This document shows positions 46,647 through 57,517 of a DNA stretch of 64,000 bases, one piece after another (within the stretch, counting starts at the first letter, position 1; every line of letters starts with the position of its first letter). The stretch is from Scedosporium boydii. Its lineage: Eukaryota > Ascomycota > Sordariomycetes > Microascales > Microascaceae. The stretch lies in the NCBI GenBank assembly GCA_002221725.1, contig NJFT01000039.1, positions 1 through 64,000 on the forward strand, written 5' to 3'. The notes below the pieces were generated by a model, which had not been told where the DNA came from, made no database searches, and saw nothing but the letters and a program-made list of their open reading frames with translations. The position numbers were made by a program, and so were the translations under genes.

Positions 46647-47871
46647 ATGACATCTGTTATTCACCTGAGGGCTGAGACCAAGCCCTTTGAGCGCCGTTCT
46701 CCATGTATGCATATTGACAACCGAGTCCGAACTCACATATATCAGACTGACAAAATCCACCAGTATCGCCTGAGACGGCCAAGGCTCTCATAGACGCCGG
46801 CTACGTTGTGCGAGTCGAAGAGTCACCAGATCGCATCTATCGTGATGACGAATTCAAGGCCGTCGGTGCTGAGATGGTCCCTGCTGGGTCGTGGGTCGAT
46901 GCCCCCGTGGACAATGTGATCCTGGGCTTGAAAGAGCTTCCGGCAGACGGAAGTACGTACGATCATGCCTAGAGGCTAGATATAGTCTCCAATATCTAAC
47001 ACCGTTCCTAGCGCCCTTGCCGCATACATATATTCACTTTGCCCACTGTTTCAAGAAGCAGGACGGATGGGCCACCGAGCTCTCGCGCTTTGCCAAGGCC
47101 GGCGGTCTGCTCTATGACCTCGAATTTCTCGTGAATGATAGAGGCGTGCGTGTGGCGGCCTTCGGCTTCAGCGCGGGCTTTGCCGGTACTGCGCTGGCCT
47201 TGCTGTCCTGGGCGCATCAACTTCTTCACCCTGGAGTTCCCCAAGGAGCGGTGCCAGCATTCGACTCTGCCTCCACTTTGGTAGACCTCGTTCGATCTTC
47301 CGTTGCGGAAGCGCTGCCACTAAATGGTGGCGAGTACCCCCGTCTCATGATCATTGGAGCCCTTGGCCGTTGCGGAAAAGGGGCAACTGAATGCTGCAAT
47401 GCTGTGGGAATCCCCGAGAAGTCGGTTATTAAGTGGGACCTGCCTGAGACCAGCCGTGGCGGACCCTTTCCCGAAATCGCCGACGCTGATATCCTCCTGA
47501 ATTGCGTCTATTTGGGGGCCCACAAGGTCCCACCCTTTACCACGCTCGAATCGTTGTCGAAGCCGGAGAGGCGGCTTCGCGTGATATGCGATGTGAGCTG
47601 TGACCCGAACAGCGAGAACAACCCAATTCCCGTCTATTCCGGATACAGCTCCTTTGCCAACCCGACCGTTCCGCCATCAGGCCCACTGGACGGACCTGAG
47701 CTGCGCATCATTGCCATTGACCATCTTCCCACCATGATCGCTCGCGAGGCAAGCGATGAGTATTCCGGCTTACTTCTTCCCAGTCTTTTGACACTGCGGG
47801 ATCGTGAAAAGGAGGGTGTTTGGACTCGGGCAGAACAGACGTATCGAGAGCGAGTTGCAGAACTGCCGTAG
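46647..47871 (+). CDS. LYS1: saccharopine dehydrogenase (NAD+, L-lysine-forming)
   Basis: Three exons: 46647-46704, 46764-46952 and 47012-47871; 368 residues, the usual length for fungal Lys1. It catalyses the last step of the alpha-aminoadipate pathway, cleaving saccharopine to lysine and 2-oxoglutarate. The start MTSVIHLRAETKPFERRS is the family N-terminus. The splices rebuild PLSPETAKALIDAGYVVRVE and VILGLKELPADGTPLPHTYI. HFAHCFKKQDGW and LLYDLEFLVNDRGVRVAAFG are family blocks. The nucleotide-binding region includes MIIGALGRCGKGATE, and the substrate side includes CDVSCDPNSENNPIPVY. The two short introns are both 59 bp. A TGACTCA element sits about 120 bp upstream. Codons are C/G-ending throughout, without a strong switch. 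Confidence 0.95.
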
Positions 47872-48778
47872 ACACCGGCAGCATGAGATGATCGGTGGCT
47901 CCAAAGAGTTCGTCCTACGGTGACGTCGGAGAGGGCGAGAAAAGCCAGGTTCCTTACGAGGCTACCGCCGAGCATAGTTGCTCTTTCACACCAATACACG
48001 ACCTGATTAGATGACTCCATAGACTCTAGCAGACAAAAGATTCTTGACGTCCAAAAGGACGTTGACGACAGAGGCCAGAGTGTGATGGCGCATATATTCA
48101 TCCCCTGTGCTGGGCCCAAGATCCATCCTTCTCGTACGCGCTGAATGGAGCATGTCAACAGACAACTGAGTCGTTGAAGTTGTCAGGTTCAAGTTGAAGT
48201 CAGAGTGGGGAGTTGTATCGAAGTTATATTATGTAATTAGACATCCTCTCATATCGGATAAATGCACGGACGGGAGTAAGCGTATCAGAAATATACACTA
48301 AACTGAACCCCACAGTTTGTTCTGAGAACGACAATGAACTGAAGTCGCAAGCGGCATCGGGGTGGTCTGTGCCTGCATGCCTTTGGTGTGTGATTCTTCT
48401 TCTTCTCAGCTCGAGCCTCCTCGATACGAAGCAAGCCTGTCTCGCTTCTTGATGCTTGCACCCTTTAAATCCTCTCCGGTTATTCCCTGTCAACAACGTC
48501 ATCTCCCAACATGGGACAAGATTGAACATAGTACCTTTCGTACTCCACCGAAGTCGACTCCTTCATCGGCACGCCACCCGAACCCCCTAGCGTCATCTAT
48601 ATCAACTCCACCAACCACTCTCAAGTTGGCATCTTGACTTGCCTCCATCATCGCAAGAGTTGACCCTTGCCTCAATCTTTTGTGTCCAGCGCCTCAAGCC
48701 ACTGGATAATCTGGCAGCCTTCTTATCGGCCTAGAGCGCTTGAGAAGTCACCCGCATCCACCCAGGGGTCTGATCACA
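47872..48778. other. spacer between LYS1 and the Mediator-like gene
   Basis: About 0.9 kb with no exon-like sequence. The second half is CT-rich and likely contains the promoter and leader of the next plus-strand gene. Confidence 0.55.
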
Positions 48779-50120
48779 ATGGCCACCCAGAAGCAAGATC
48801 CCCTTGATGTCTTGCAACAGACCATCAATGACATTGTGAGTTGCCATAACACCCAAGACTCTCGGGAGAGTAATTTTGCTAACCGTAGTGGCTAGTTGGT
48901 TCAAACGGGAAAGGCGCTAAAGGCCGCCCAGAACCAGGGACCTCGCAACATTGAGCAGGTCAAAGGTATTCTGTCTGCCCGGATGACAGAGTCGGTGGAG
49001 TCTTATCACCGTGCCCTTCAGGATATCGAGATTGATATTGTGAGATATATTTCGGTCCGACGTCTTTCCGTCTTCCATTTACTGACGGCCCCCTTAGATT
49101 CAAGCAAAATCCGTCTTGCAGAGAGATTTAGACAAGGTCAGGGCTAGCAAGGCGGCTGCGGCTGCTCAACAGACGTCCCCTGTGGTTACGAAGATCGAGC
49201 CCCCCAAGCCGCCATTCCAGTCCCCCGTACCGGCCCCTGTAATTCCCAAGGCAGCTTCCAAGGCACCGACCCCTAAGATGCAGCAGAAACAGCTCCAGCA
49301 ACAGCAGAAGCGAAATGCTGCTGCGCAAAATGCTGCTGCCGCTGCCGCTAATAACCGCCCTGTTGCCCCCTTCCCCGACATGGGGATCGATATGCCTGCT
49401 CCGCCTCAACCCGTCAAGTCACCCGTAGTGACCAAAAAGGAAGCCAAGTCTTCATCGGTGACGCCAAAAACAAAGGCGTCTACCCTCCCTGCTAAGGGCG
49501 AGGCCAAACGATCGCCGGCGATCAAGTCCTCTACGCCGATTCCAGTGCCTGTGATTCCGACCGCGCCAAGTACAGCCCGTGTTGTTGCTCCTCCTCCTCC
49601 CCCAGCCCCAACCGCCCCCATGTCTGTGGTCCCTCCCCCTGCTCCCGTCCCGGTGATGGACCCAACTCCCGCCGGCGCCAGCCAGTTTGGCCTACCACCT
49701 AATATGATACCCGCTGGAACCAACTTTACCGACATGGAGTTCATGGTCGCGCAAGGTAGCGACCCTGCTAATCAAACCCCGGGCCAGAACATGTCGCTCG
49801 ACATGGGCGGAAACATCGACACCATAGACCTGGATAGCTTCTTTGATCCTCCCGCACCGATGGGCAATCAACAAGGCGTCGCGCCTACTGCCCCTATGGC
49901 TATTGACAGCGGACCAAGCGCTTCGAACCAGAAGAGCCAGCCCGCCATGCTCGGCCACGACGATATTTATGATTTGGGCAGTGCTACGACCGACTCGATG
50001 GATCTCGACTTTGGTCTAGGCCAAGGTGGAGGGAGCAGTTTTATAGACGACCTCTTCTTCGGGTCTGGAGATGGGAGTCTAGGTGATTTGGGCGACTCTA
50101 ATAGTGTCTTCAACTCGTAG
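48779..50120 (+). CDS. unassigned low-complexity protein, possibly a Mediator-tail subunit
   Basis: Three exons: 48779-48835, 48896-49039 and 49098-50120; 407 residues. The first 90 residues are helical and conserved-looking (QDPLDVLQQTINDI, TGKALKAAQNQGPRNIEQV, ESVESYHRALQDIEIDI, AKSVLQRDLDKVRA). The rest is disordered: Pro/Lys-rich, a short Gln run, an Ala-rich stretch, and an acidic, Asp/Gly-rich C-terminus with short motifs such as IDLDSFFD and FIDDLFFGSG that resemble acidic activation segments. This layout, with a small N-terminal helical hairpin and an activation-like tail, suggests a transcription co-regulator, and the N-terminus faintly recalls fungal Mediator Med2. I am not certain of the family. 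The second acceptor (TAG at 48895) was chosen because the earlier one breaks the frame. Confidence 0.7.
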
Positions 50121-50675
50121 CGGATTCCTCTCGAATCGGTTGACTTTTCGGGGGAGGGGAGGGGGGTTCAAAAGCAGACCTGAAATGAGTAATCTCTTTC
50201 TAGCACAGACAAGCTGTGAGCAGCGCGGGTATGACGATTTTTTTTTTCCTCTGGCGAAAGTGGCGATGGAGTCTTGGAAAGATCAAGGTTAAGTTTCTCT
50301 CTCTCTCGGGCTGACGGATGGATTCGTACTTTTATTTTGCTCGTTTCTTTCTCTTTCTTCTCTTTTCTTTCATATGGGCTCGAGGTGTTTCGAGGGTTAT
50401 CTTCATGAATGAGACTTTGCATACTGCTCAAGATCACTATCTTCTCCTGACACACTTATGATCGTCGACATTTGATAGTAGTCAACTTGACGCATATGGC
50501 TCGGAGGCAAATATAACATCCAGGCGGTGGTTATCCCAATAAACTTTTCATCTAATTATCTACAGAGAAGTATTAATATACCCAGTTACCTCCATCGCCT
50601 CTCCCCAGCGCCGAACTCAACATCGATCCAACAGAATTTACAAAAACGACAGAGAAAACCGACCAAAAAAGACAA
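50121..50675. other. convergent 3' spacer
   Basis: Convergent gap between the preceding gene and the GH5 gene, with T-rich stretches near 50240 and 50340-50370. No exon is seen. Confidence 0.55.
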
Positions 50676-51923
50676 TCACGGCTGCTGCGTCATCTTCCAC
50701 ATATTCCCCAGCAAAGTTTTGAAGTCCCTATTCCTCCAATCCCTCCACTCCCTATCCAAAGCGCCCCAAGTCTCCTCATGATCCACAACGCCATCCCTCA
50801 CATAATACGACCCCTGAATGGCCCACAACGACCAATCCGCATCATTGCTCTCCATATAACTCACCAAGCACATCAAATAAGCGAAATCCTGATCATTCAG
50901 GCCGGCGTTGGGCCCACCCTGCATATCAACACCAAACTCCGAAAGCCACAACGGTCCCGTGTACGACTTCCCTTGCTCGAGGACGAAACCGAACAGCAGG
51001 CCGTAGTTGATCTTTGTGAATTCGCAGTTGCCCACCTCGGGCGTCGTGACGGTGAAGGAGTAATCGTGCGTTTCCCAGACGAGCTTGTTCCGGAAGGAAG
51101 AGGTATCCATGGCGCGCGTGCGTAAGGGTGAAAGATCGGTGCCGCCATTGAGTCCGCCGACGACGACGAGGAGGTCCGGGTTCGTCTCGTGGATGATGCG
51201 CGCGGCGGCCATCATCTTGGAGTACCATGTTCCTGCGGCGAAGAGGATCTGCGTCCATGTGGCGCGGAGCTCGTTTCGGAGGGACATGCCGACGACGCCG
51301 GGTCTGTGGTGGGACCAGGCGGCCATGGCCGTCAAGCCGTCGATCCACTTGGCCGAGTCGAAGTAGCGGCTGTTGGCGGCGAGGTAAATGGGCGCATCGG
51401 ACCACCAGCCGTTGCCGTCGTCGAGGTTACAGCACCAACTAGCCTTGCTGACGTGGTTATCGAGGATAGTCATGACGCCTCGTTCCCAGAGGGCATCGAT
51501 AACGCGGGCGAAGACGTCGATGACGGTCGCTGACTCCAAGAACGGGTTCGCGATCACAGCGGCGTCGTAGAGGGCGAGGAGGGCGTCCTCGGGGACTTTG
51601 GTCTCGGCGGCGGCGGCACGGAAGGAGTCGCGCACGCGCAGGGACGGGTTGAGGGCCATGTCGATGGAGTAGGTGAGGCGCACGCAGTTGAAGCCGGCGG
51701 AGGCGATCCAGTCGGCTAGGTAGGGGAGGGGCTGCTTGTGTAGACCTTCCGGGATGTTGGCTTCCATGTGGCCGGCCCAGTTGATGCAGCGGAGCTTGAC
51801 GCGGGAGCCGGTGGAGTCGAGGATCCAGCGGCTAGAGGAGGAGAGGGGGACTTGGGGCTTTTGGGCGAGGGTGAGGGCGGGGAGGAGGGAGATGAGCGAG
51901 ACGAGGAAGGTTTTGAACTTCAT
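50676..51923 (-). CDS. secreted glycoside hydrolase family 5 enzyme
   Basis: Single exon, 415 residues. The signal peptide is clear: MKFKTFLVSLISLLPALTLA, with likely cleavage near residue 20, so the protein is secreted. GH5 hallmarks in order: INWAGHME and FNCVRLTYS (first strands), TILDNHVSKASWCC (H157), the acid/base Glu in SLRNELR (E218), WETHDYSF (H286, Y288) and the nucleophile Glu in LWLSEFGVD (E329). The acid/base motif is NEL, not the common NEP. The family includes endoglucanases, mannanases and glucosylceramidases; the subfamily and so the substrate cannot be fixed by eye. There is no carbohydrate-binding module or GPI signal. The start is the first ATG, in the context GCAGCCATGAAG. 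It is 3'-to-3' with the upstream gene. Confidence 0.9.
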   Translation of the reverse strand: MKFKTFLVSLISLLPALTLAQKPQVPLSSSSRWILDSTGSRVKLRCINWAGHMEANIPEGLHKQPLPYLADWIASAGFNCVRLTYSIDMALNPSLRVRDSFRAAAAETKVPEDALLALYDAAVIANPFLESATVIDVFARVIDALWERGVMTILDNHVSKASWCCNLDDGNGWWSDAPIYLAANSRYFDSAKWIDGLTAMAAWSHHRPGVVGMSLRNELRATWTQILFAAGTWYSKMMAAARIIHETNPDLLVVVGGLNGGTDLSPLRTRAMDTSSFRNKLVWETHDYSFTVTTPEVGNCEFTKINYGLLFGFVLEQGKSYTGPLWLSEFGVDMQGGPNAGLNDQDFAYLMCLVSYMESNDADWSLWAIQGSYYVRDGVVDHEETWGALDREWRDWRNRDFKTLLGNMWKMTQQP

Positions 51924-53384
51924 GGCTGCTGGTGTGCCTTTGGGGCGAGAGCGGACGGGGAGCTTGGGTGTAAGTGAAGAGGAAAAGGATGTTTGCGACG
52001 AGGCTTGGAGCCGTGTCGCCAGTTACACAGAAAAGAGAATGTTGCGATTATCGAAATGTGCGTGAACAGCGTCTAACTTAGAGTCATGTCGAGATAGATA
52101 TATATACGAAGGAAGGGCATGTATGCAGCAGTCCGAAAGAACGAAAAGAGTCGGTCAACGGGGAACGCGAAAAAGTAAACTGCGGAGGAGAATGCGACGA
52201 AATTGAAAACCAGTACTTATATATCGCAGCCTTCGAGTTCAGCGCAAGCACGAGTCGCACGACTGAAGAGGTCAAAGACATCAATGACCTCCCGTCGTGC
52301 GTCCGAGGAAGAGGAAGAGTAAAAGATTCTGACATCAATATACTACCTCCCTCTTTAGAGTGTCGGCGCAATGCAGGGAAGCAGGGGGGAACCCAGCATT
52401 TGCCCCGCGTCAATGCCTGGCAGGGGTTACCTCCCTCCCATCCCGGATCTCGGATCTGGTTCGCTTGACCGAATCACAGGAGCGCTGGACGGGGGAGATT
52501 GACTATTCGGGACTCAGCAAAAGGGAAAGCGTGAATGGATGAACCTAGACTTGGTGGTTGCATTTGACACTCTGCAAGCACACTCCAGTAGGCCCGAGTG
52601 GTGAGCATGGGACGTTGTCTTTAATGATGTCGCTAATTGCCGGGATGGACGAATATTTACAGATTCTGACTCTCGACGGCGGGCCCGAGTGGGCCCGAGT
52701 GAGGGAGAGAGAAAAAAAGGGACAAGAATGCCGTCCAAAAAAGGGTCCGAAGGTTTCCCCTGGATCGTGGATGGAGGCAGCTGAGAACGGTTCGCAACGT
52801 CAGTCTCCCACCAATACAGGGACTAGGTGTTGGTGAATGGGGAATGCAACTCTCTTAGTGGTTCCTCCGTCGAAGCTACAGGACGAAGACGCGAAATGCT
52901 TCGTCGATGAGCCCAACTTAAAGGTCGTCTTGTCCACATGATTGGTGCATCATGTTTTGCAGGTTGTCATCGTTTTGCTCACGCGGTGGAGAAGTAAAGT
53001 CAGAGGCGATCCATAAAAGACATTGAGGATAAGAGGAAGAGGTTCATCGATGAACCACGTAACGAAGCAAGTAATAAGGGGTAAAAGTGTAATTGAATGC
53101 AAGACAGAGAGCCGCAAGACACCCGCATTTGATATTTGATCCAAACTTTATCGACCCGATCAACTTCGTATGACGTGTGATACTTCTCCAACACGAACAA
53201 CAGAAGGAGCCACGTCCTCCGCCCAACATCGAGATGCTCTTTCCCTCTCTCTCAATCTCTATTTTTCACAACCAAACTTATGTTTTATATACGAGGCCAT
53301 GGCAAGAACTTCCAACCGAGCAGCTCAAGCAGTGGTGACACTACAACCAATGGCCAAGTGGCCATCGGAGCGCTCAGAAGGTTA

Positions 53385-53460
53385 GAAAATTGCAATTTTC
53401 GTAGCTCGCGGGAAGCAATCAGGAGTTCGATCCTGAGAGCAACCCGCGAGCGAGCTTTTT
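53385..53460 (+). other. nested hairpin element ending in a T-run
   Basis: A perfect 16-bp palindrome (GAAAATTGCAATTTTC, 53385-53400) is followed at once by a stem of nine pairs (GCTCGCGGG at 53404-53412 with CCCGCGAGC at 53443-53451) enclosing a second six-pair stem (TCAGGA / TCCTGA, 53419-53436), and then TTTTT at 53456-53460. The inner loop GTTCGA and the sequence TGGCCAAGTGG at 53351-53361 resemble Pol III B- and A-boxes, but a tRNA cloverleaf cannot be drawn. It could be a structured noncoding RNA, a tRNA-derived relic or a short transposon remnant. Confidence 0.4.
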
Positions 53461-53548
53461 GTCAACTTTCTTTGATTCTTATTCTTCATTTTACTTTACT
53501 TTACTTTTTTTTCCATCTCTATTTTATGTTAATTATTTTTGGGAGAAC

Positions 53549-53574
53549 TATATATATATATATGTGTGTGTGTG
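53549..53574. repeat. (TA)7(TG)6 microsatellite
   Basis: Compound dinucleotide repeat, read directly, in the spacer upstream of the F-box-like pseudogene. Confidence 0.9.
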
Positions 53575-54026
53575 ATATCTTCTTTCTTTCTCCTCTGTGC
53601 TCCTGCCTGTCAAGCATAGACACTCATGCAGCATGCGTGCGACCGAGTCAAGGCTCGTGTCTCGTTGATAAGGAATCTGTTTTATTGATCGGATGGGCAA
53701 CGGAATAAACGCTCATGCGGGCTCTGCTTCGCAATCGACACTGTGAAAAGGCAGTCGGCTTGTGTTGGTTCTCAAACATTGGGCAACCGGCTTCGAGTTG
53801 AGAGCTAGGCAACAGCCTCTCCCTTCTCTCTTCTCCCCTCGGAATCAGTTTGTTCACCTGGACAAGTTGACTGCGGAGTCTTCAGCACCCAATTCACCAT
53901 ACTTACAACCGAGATCGCGCATAGTATCGGGAGGAGTAGTTACTTACTCTCTGTCCCTGACAATATGGTGCGTCAAGGAAAAAGGACGCATCACGGCGTC
54001 GTCTCCTGGGCCGCGTGTCTCTAGGC

Positions 54027-55976
54027 CATTTTCACCCGCATCTCCAATGCGGCATCTGTGGCGAAGTGTTTAAGTTCAATGACAGATGTGTGGGCTGTAA
54101 GTCTTGGGAAACCTTGAGCATAATAACTATCTAGGTGTTCTCTCTGCTAATCCAATGCTTTATGTCTAGTACTTGGGAACCCTCAGTCAACCGCAAGCTG
54201 GCTCTGCACCAGGCCATTCCTCTATCCCAATTACGTCCTCAAAACTGTTCGGGCTGTCGACGGCTGGGCCCTGTGCCGGAGCACTAACTGTACTGAATGT
54301 GCCACATCGCCAGAGGCGGCCTCTATGCATCTCGACTGCTTTGAGCTTTTTAGACAGTCGTATCTACCTATCAACGCACTAGACCGGCTATGGAGGGTAG
54401 CCGCTTGGCGAAAGCCATGGCGCGGTGCTCCAGCCCTCGTTCTTCCTGGAGGGAGTATCATTGGGTCTGGTGCCCTAGCCGAAGTAGCGGAAAGCTACGG
54501 CCTCGCCGGGCTGGAAGGCTGCCGCCGGAGATTATGCAGCTGATCCAAGACGACTCAGCCTCGGCCCTATTCTGGCGCCTTGTAGCACCTCTCGATCTTG
54601 CTGCGCGATTCAAAGCCCTTCCGATAGATGATTTCATCTCTGTCCCTCTTCATAAGTTAGCTGGATGGGAACGCGGCTCACTCCCACTACAGTCGAAAGA
54701 TCTTGGCCATTTGCCTATTGTTCGCTTGACTATCGATTCACGTGGGATTAGAAAAGTTGAGAGGCTTCCCGCAGGCGAGCCTAAATTCTCGAGCGAGAGA
54801 TTCGGCAACATGGCGTTTATTATCAAGGATGTGACAAACTTCAAAGGGGTTGTTGCGTTGTTCAAGGTATGTCATCCATCACTCGTCCCATTACGTTTCG
54901 ATGGAACTAATACTCGAGAAGGAAGGTCGAGCACGTCTTAACCTGCCCGAAGACCACCCTGGCTTTCAGATTTGGGACACGCCAACTCCACCATCTCTGC
55001 CTCCGCCACATGGTCCGCTAACATTTGAGTCCCGTATATATGGAAATATAACACAGTCCACTCGTTTTGGCACCATCGACTTGTCCTCGATAAGTGGACA
55101 CTTTTTTCTTCAGTAACGGCACCTTTTCTGCCATCCACGCTCATACCCGCGCTACGCCCCACGCTATAATGCCTCCCGAATCACGCTCACGACGGACTCG
55201 GCGCTTTGTATGCTGGGTCTATGTTCCCATACCTCCCAAAGACCAAGTCTTAGCAGTCGCCTTCCGAGCCACAAAAATATCAGACTTGCAGAGGAGACAT
55301 TCTATTTTGGTGCGTCACTTATCGTAGCCTGCTCTCATTCTCAAACATCTAATCAAACCACTAGCTCCACACTGAACTCGCTGGCGATATCTCGGTTGGG
55401 CCTTGGGGTCCGAAAAAGTGTCCCGTCCGCATGCTTGCCAGTCCGCCAAAGACTTTGATATATAATCGGGAAGAGAGAGCCAACGTCTCTGTGATAGGTG
55501 CATATCCAAAGGCGGCATCTAGTAGCGGGAGCAAGCACTTTGAGACAATTGAAAGCCCGCAGAATTGCCCGTTCACGTTTCCAAATGCGTGGAATGTCAT
55601 CAACTTCTCATCCGCCCCATTGGACAACGTCACTGTCGTTGAGACTTTCATTTTCACCCATAGCAGAGGGGATTCATTCTGTAGAGGACTGATACTTACG
55701 TACGAAAACGGGGCACAGCGTGCGTTGGGCGACTGCCGCCTAGGAGTTGACCCGAGCCGAACTTACGAGAACCCGCAAATTTTGTGCGTTCTTGAGCAAA
55801 GCGGTGTATGGGCCGAATCCGGGAGAGAGGCCTCACGATCGGTGAAGCTTCAATTCGCCGAGGACTATCCTCACTCTCTTGACCACCCGCTCTGGAAGTG
55901 CTACAAAATGAGTGGTAATACTCTGCGATTCTGGTTCAACCATGAAAAGCATTGCGTGGAGGTTCTATCAGGCTAG
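54027..55976 (+). pseudogene. frameshifted F-box-like ascomycete family gene
   Basis: Protein-like segments follow one another as in a large ascomycete family often annotated as F-box-like. They are: a Cys-rich start (CGICGEVFKFNDRC), then after a likely intron (54097-54169) SMHLDCFELFRQ and LDRLWRVAAWRKPWR; LPPEIMQLIQDD with SALFWRLVAPLDLA; LNLPEDHPGFQIWDTPTPP; TIDLSSISGHF, then FFSNGTFSAIHAHTR; and after introns at about 54867-54918 and 55310-55364, LAGDISVGPWGPKK and a C-terminal 180-residue stretch to the stop at 55974-55976. Two frame changes are not explained by introns: near 54510-54520, and in a run of six T at about 55096-55102. No in-frame start codon precedes the Cys-rich segment. 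Assembly errors are the alternative to true decay. The molecular role of the family is not established. Confidence 0.65.
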
Positions 55977-56229
55977 AATAGTTGCGAGGACTTTTCTGCT
56001 CCGTGATGCCAGAGCAGAGGCTAGGGGTAAGTACTGACGGTCTTTTAGCCTTCTCCCCCTTCGGGGATAGTAACTTGATTACGTTGGAATGTGATGACAG
56101 CTGATGGCTAAAAGGCATGCTGGGTACTCATGGACCCCCAGAACTTTGATATCCGCTCAACGACGCCTGGCTGATAGCTGCCCGATACCGCTCGCCGAGT
56201 CCGCAGTGTACAGATTCTCGTGTTCGTCG

Positions 56230-56844
56230 TCATTTGTTGATTGTGGAGGCCTGCGAGGGGACGCAGGGCCCCATATTTGCCCTGCGGCTAACGAATGAAG
56301 CTGGAGGAATGGGGTGCTCCTTAACATACTCCAGCTCTTGGAGAAGTGTCACACCTTCTTCCGCAATCTCGACGTATTGGTGGACGACACCCAGATATTC
56401 GCTAGGGAGAAGTATTGGGACCATATAGTTGTGCCCCTGGCTCTTGTCGGGATGTTGGCAAACCCAGAGCCGGGCCTTGCTTCCAATGCAGGTCATTGCC
56501 CAGACGGCCTCCGCTCCGCTCTGTACCAAATATCCCCTGCATGCAGCAAAGGCCTGTCGCTCGCATTCATCAACAGTGGTAGCTCCTTCCGGGGTCTCCT
56601 TTGCCCCTATGAAGAGAAGAAGCGCGTAGGACCCGTCGTGGCCGACTGGACGGACGGCTAGGTCGATGCGGCGTTTATCGTTGGGATCCGTCGTTGGCGG
56701 CTGCTGCGAGGAGACGTTGTATTTCTGGAATGGGAATACCTCTGCAAAGATGTTTTGCCAGAGCGCGGTTGTGGTATACTCAAGTCCGTTTTGGGCAGCT
56801 TCCCAGAGGTCCTCAAGCCACGGTCGACCAACAAGAAGAGACAT
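56230..56844 (-). CDS. hypothetical protein, 204 residues
   Basis: Single-exon frame from an ATG at 56844 to a stop at 56230. I do not recognise a family. Protein-like blocks: RPWLEDLWEAAQNGLEY (helical start), RRIDLAVRPVG, YALLLFIGAKETPEG, ECERQAFAACRGYLVQSG, AVWAMTCIGSKARLWVCQH and LQELEYVKEHPIPP. The order of an Asp strand (RIDLAV), a second hydrophobic strand ending in Lys-Glu (LLLFIGAKE), a Gln-containing helix (CERQAFAACRGYL) and two further strands recalls the core of PD-(D/E)XK nuclease-like domains found in some fungal accessory proteins, but the catalytic pattern is not convincing and this is speculation. There is no signal peptide or membrane segment. It lies between a broken F-box-like gene and a HET gene. 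Confidence 0.55.
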   Translation of the reverse strand: MSLLVGRPWLEDLWEAAQNGLEYTTTALWQNIFAEVFPFQKYNVSSQQPPTTDPNDKRRIDLAVRPVGHDGSYALLLFIGAKETPEGATTVDECERQAFAACRGYLVQSGAEAVWAMTCIGSKARLWVCQHPDKSQGHNYMVPILLPSEYLGVVHQYVEIAEEGVTLLQELEYVKEHPIPPASFVSRRANMGPCVPSQASTINK

Positions 56845-57168
56845 GCCAAAATATGTTTCAGCATTGAGGGTTTGGGTCTATTGAATCTTGGTTGATCAAT
56901 GAGGATGGTATTTACAGACTTATTCAGGTTCTCTTCCTCGGGCTGGAGCTTACAGGTGGGTTACCTTTTCCACCCGATTCGGAACAAAACACAGAATGGT
57001 GCTGAAGTCCAAATGCAGGAATAATACGGATCCAAAATTCATTGGCTGAGGCATATTACAATTTCTAGAGTGATCATACGCAGTACGTGCAAGGATCACA
57101 CCAAAAACGACCCGCGGTCCTAGGATGATCAAGAATACTGAATTAAAGGGTAATGGAACCCATGAAAA

Positions 57169-57446
57169 CTAAAGGACGGGGCGTTGGATGTCTTGAGAAA
57201 CAATGATGCTGCCCACCCTCACTGACGGCCGAGTCTCTTTATCCGCTTTATTCTCCAGCATCAGCGAGCCAACTGCCACATGTGAGAATTGATCGAGGCG
57301 AATAAACGGTTCTCGGTAGAGCACCCACCATATCGGTTGTAGAGGAACTTTGGGTAGACCGCTCCCGAAAGGTGTCCGCGCAGCCTTGTTAACACGACCC
57401 TTTCCCATCACATGGAAGGCACCAGGCAGTCCCAATGACGTCTTGG
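57169..57446 (-). pseudogene. orphan coding fragment of about 90 residues
   Basis: An uninterrupted minus-strand frame with strongly protein-like content ends at a stop at 57169: GLPGAFHVMGKGRVNKAAR, then LPKVPLQPIWWVLYREPF, IRLDQFSHVAVGSLMLENKA and RVGSIIVSQDIQRPVL. It has no ATG at its 5' end and is preceded by a stop. It could be the last exon of a spliced gene whose other exons are lost or unrecognised (an AG acceptor is available in TGTCCAG at about 57458), or a relic. The family is not recognised. Confidence 0.35.
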
Positions 57447-57517
57447 CCCGGACAGTCTGGACACTTTATTTTCGTTGAAAGATATATTGCCGAGGCAGGG
57501 TGGATAGAGGAGGAGGG

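Larger units (their letters stand above)
51924..54026. other. 2.1-kb spacer at the core/accessory boundary
   Basis: No supportable gene. It includes the GH5 promoter (51924 to about 52300), a structured hairpin element at 53385-53460 and a TA/TG microsatellite at 53549-53574. From here to the right the codon style and gene types change. Confidence 0.5.

Noticed and set aside
53344..53456. tRNA gene suggested by A-box-like TGGCCAAGTGG and B-box-like GTTCGATCC
   Set aside because: With the TTCGATC loop in its standard place, only two T-stem pairs form, and no 7-bp acceptor stem or anticodon arm can be drawn. Kept only as a hairpin element.
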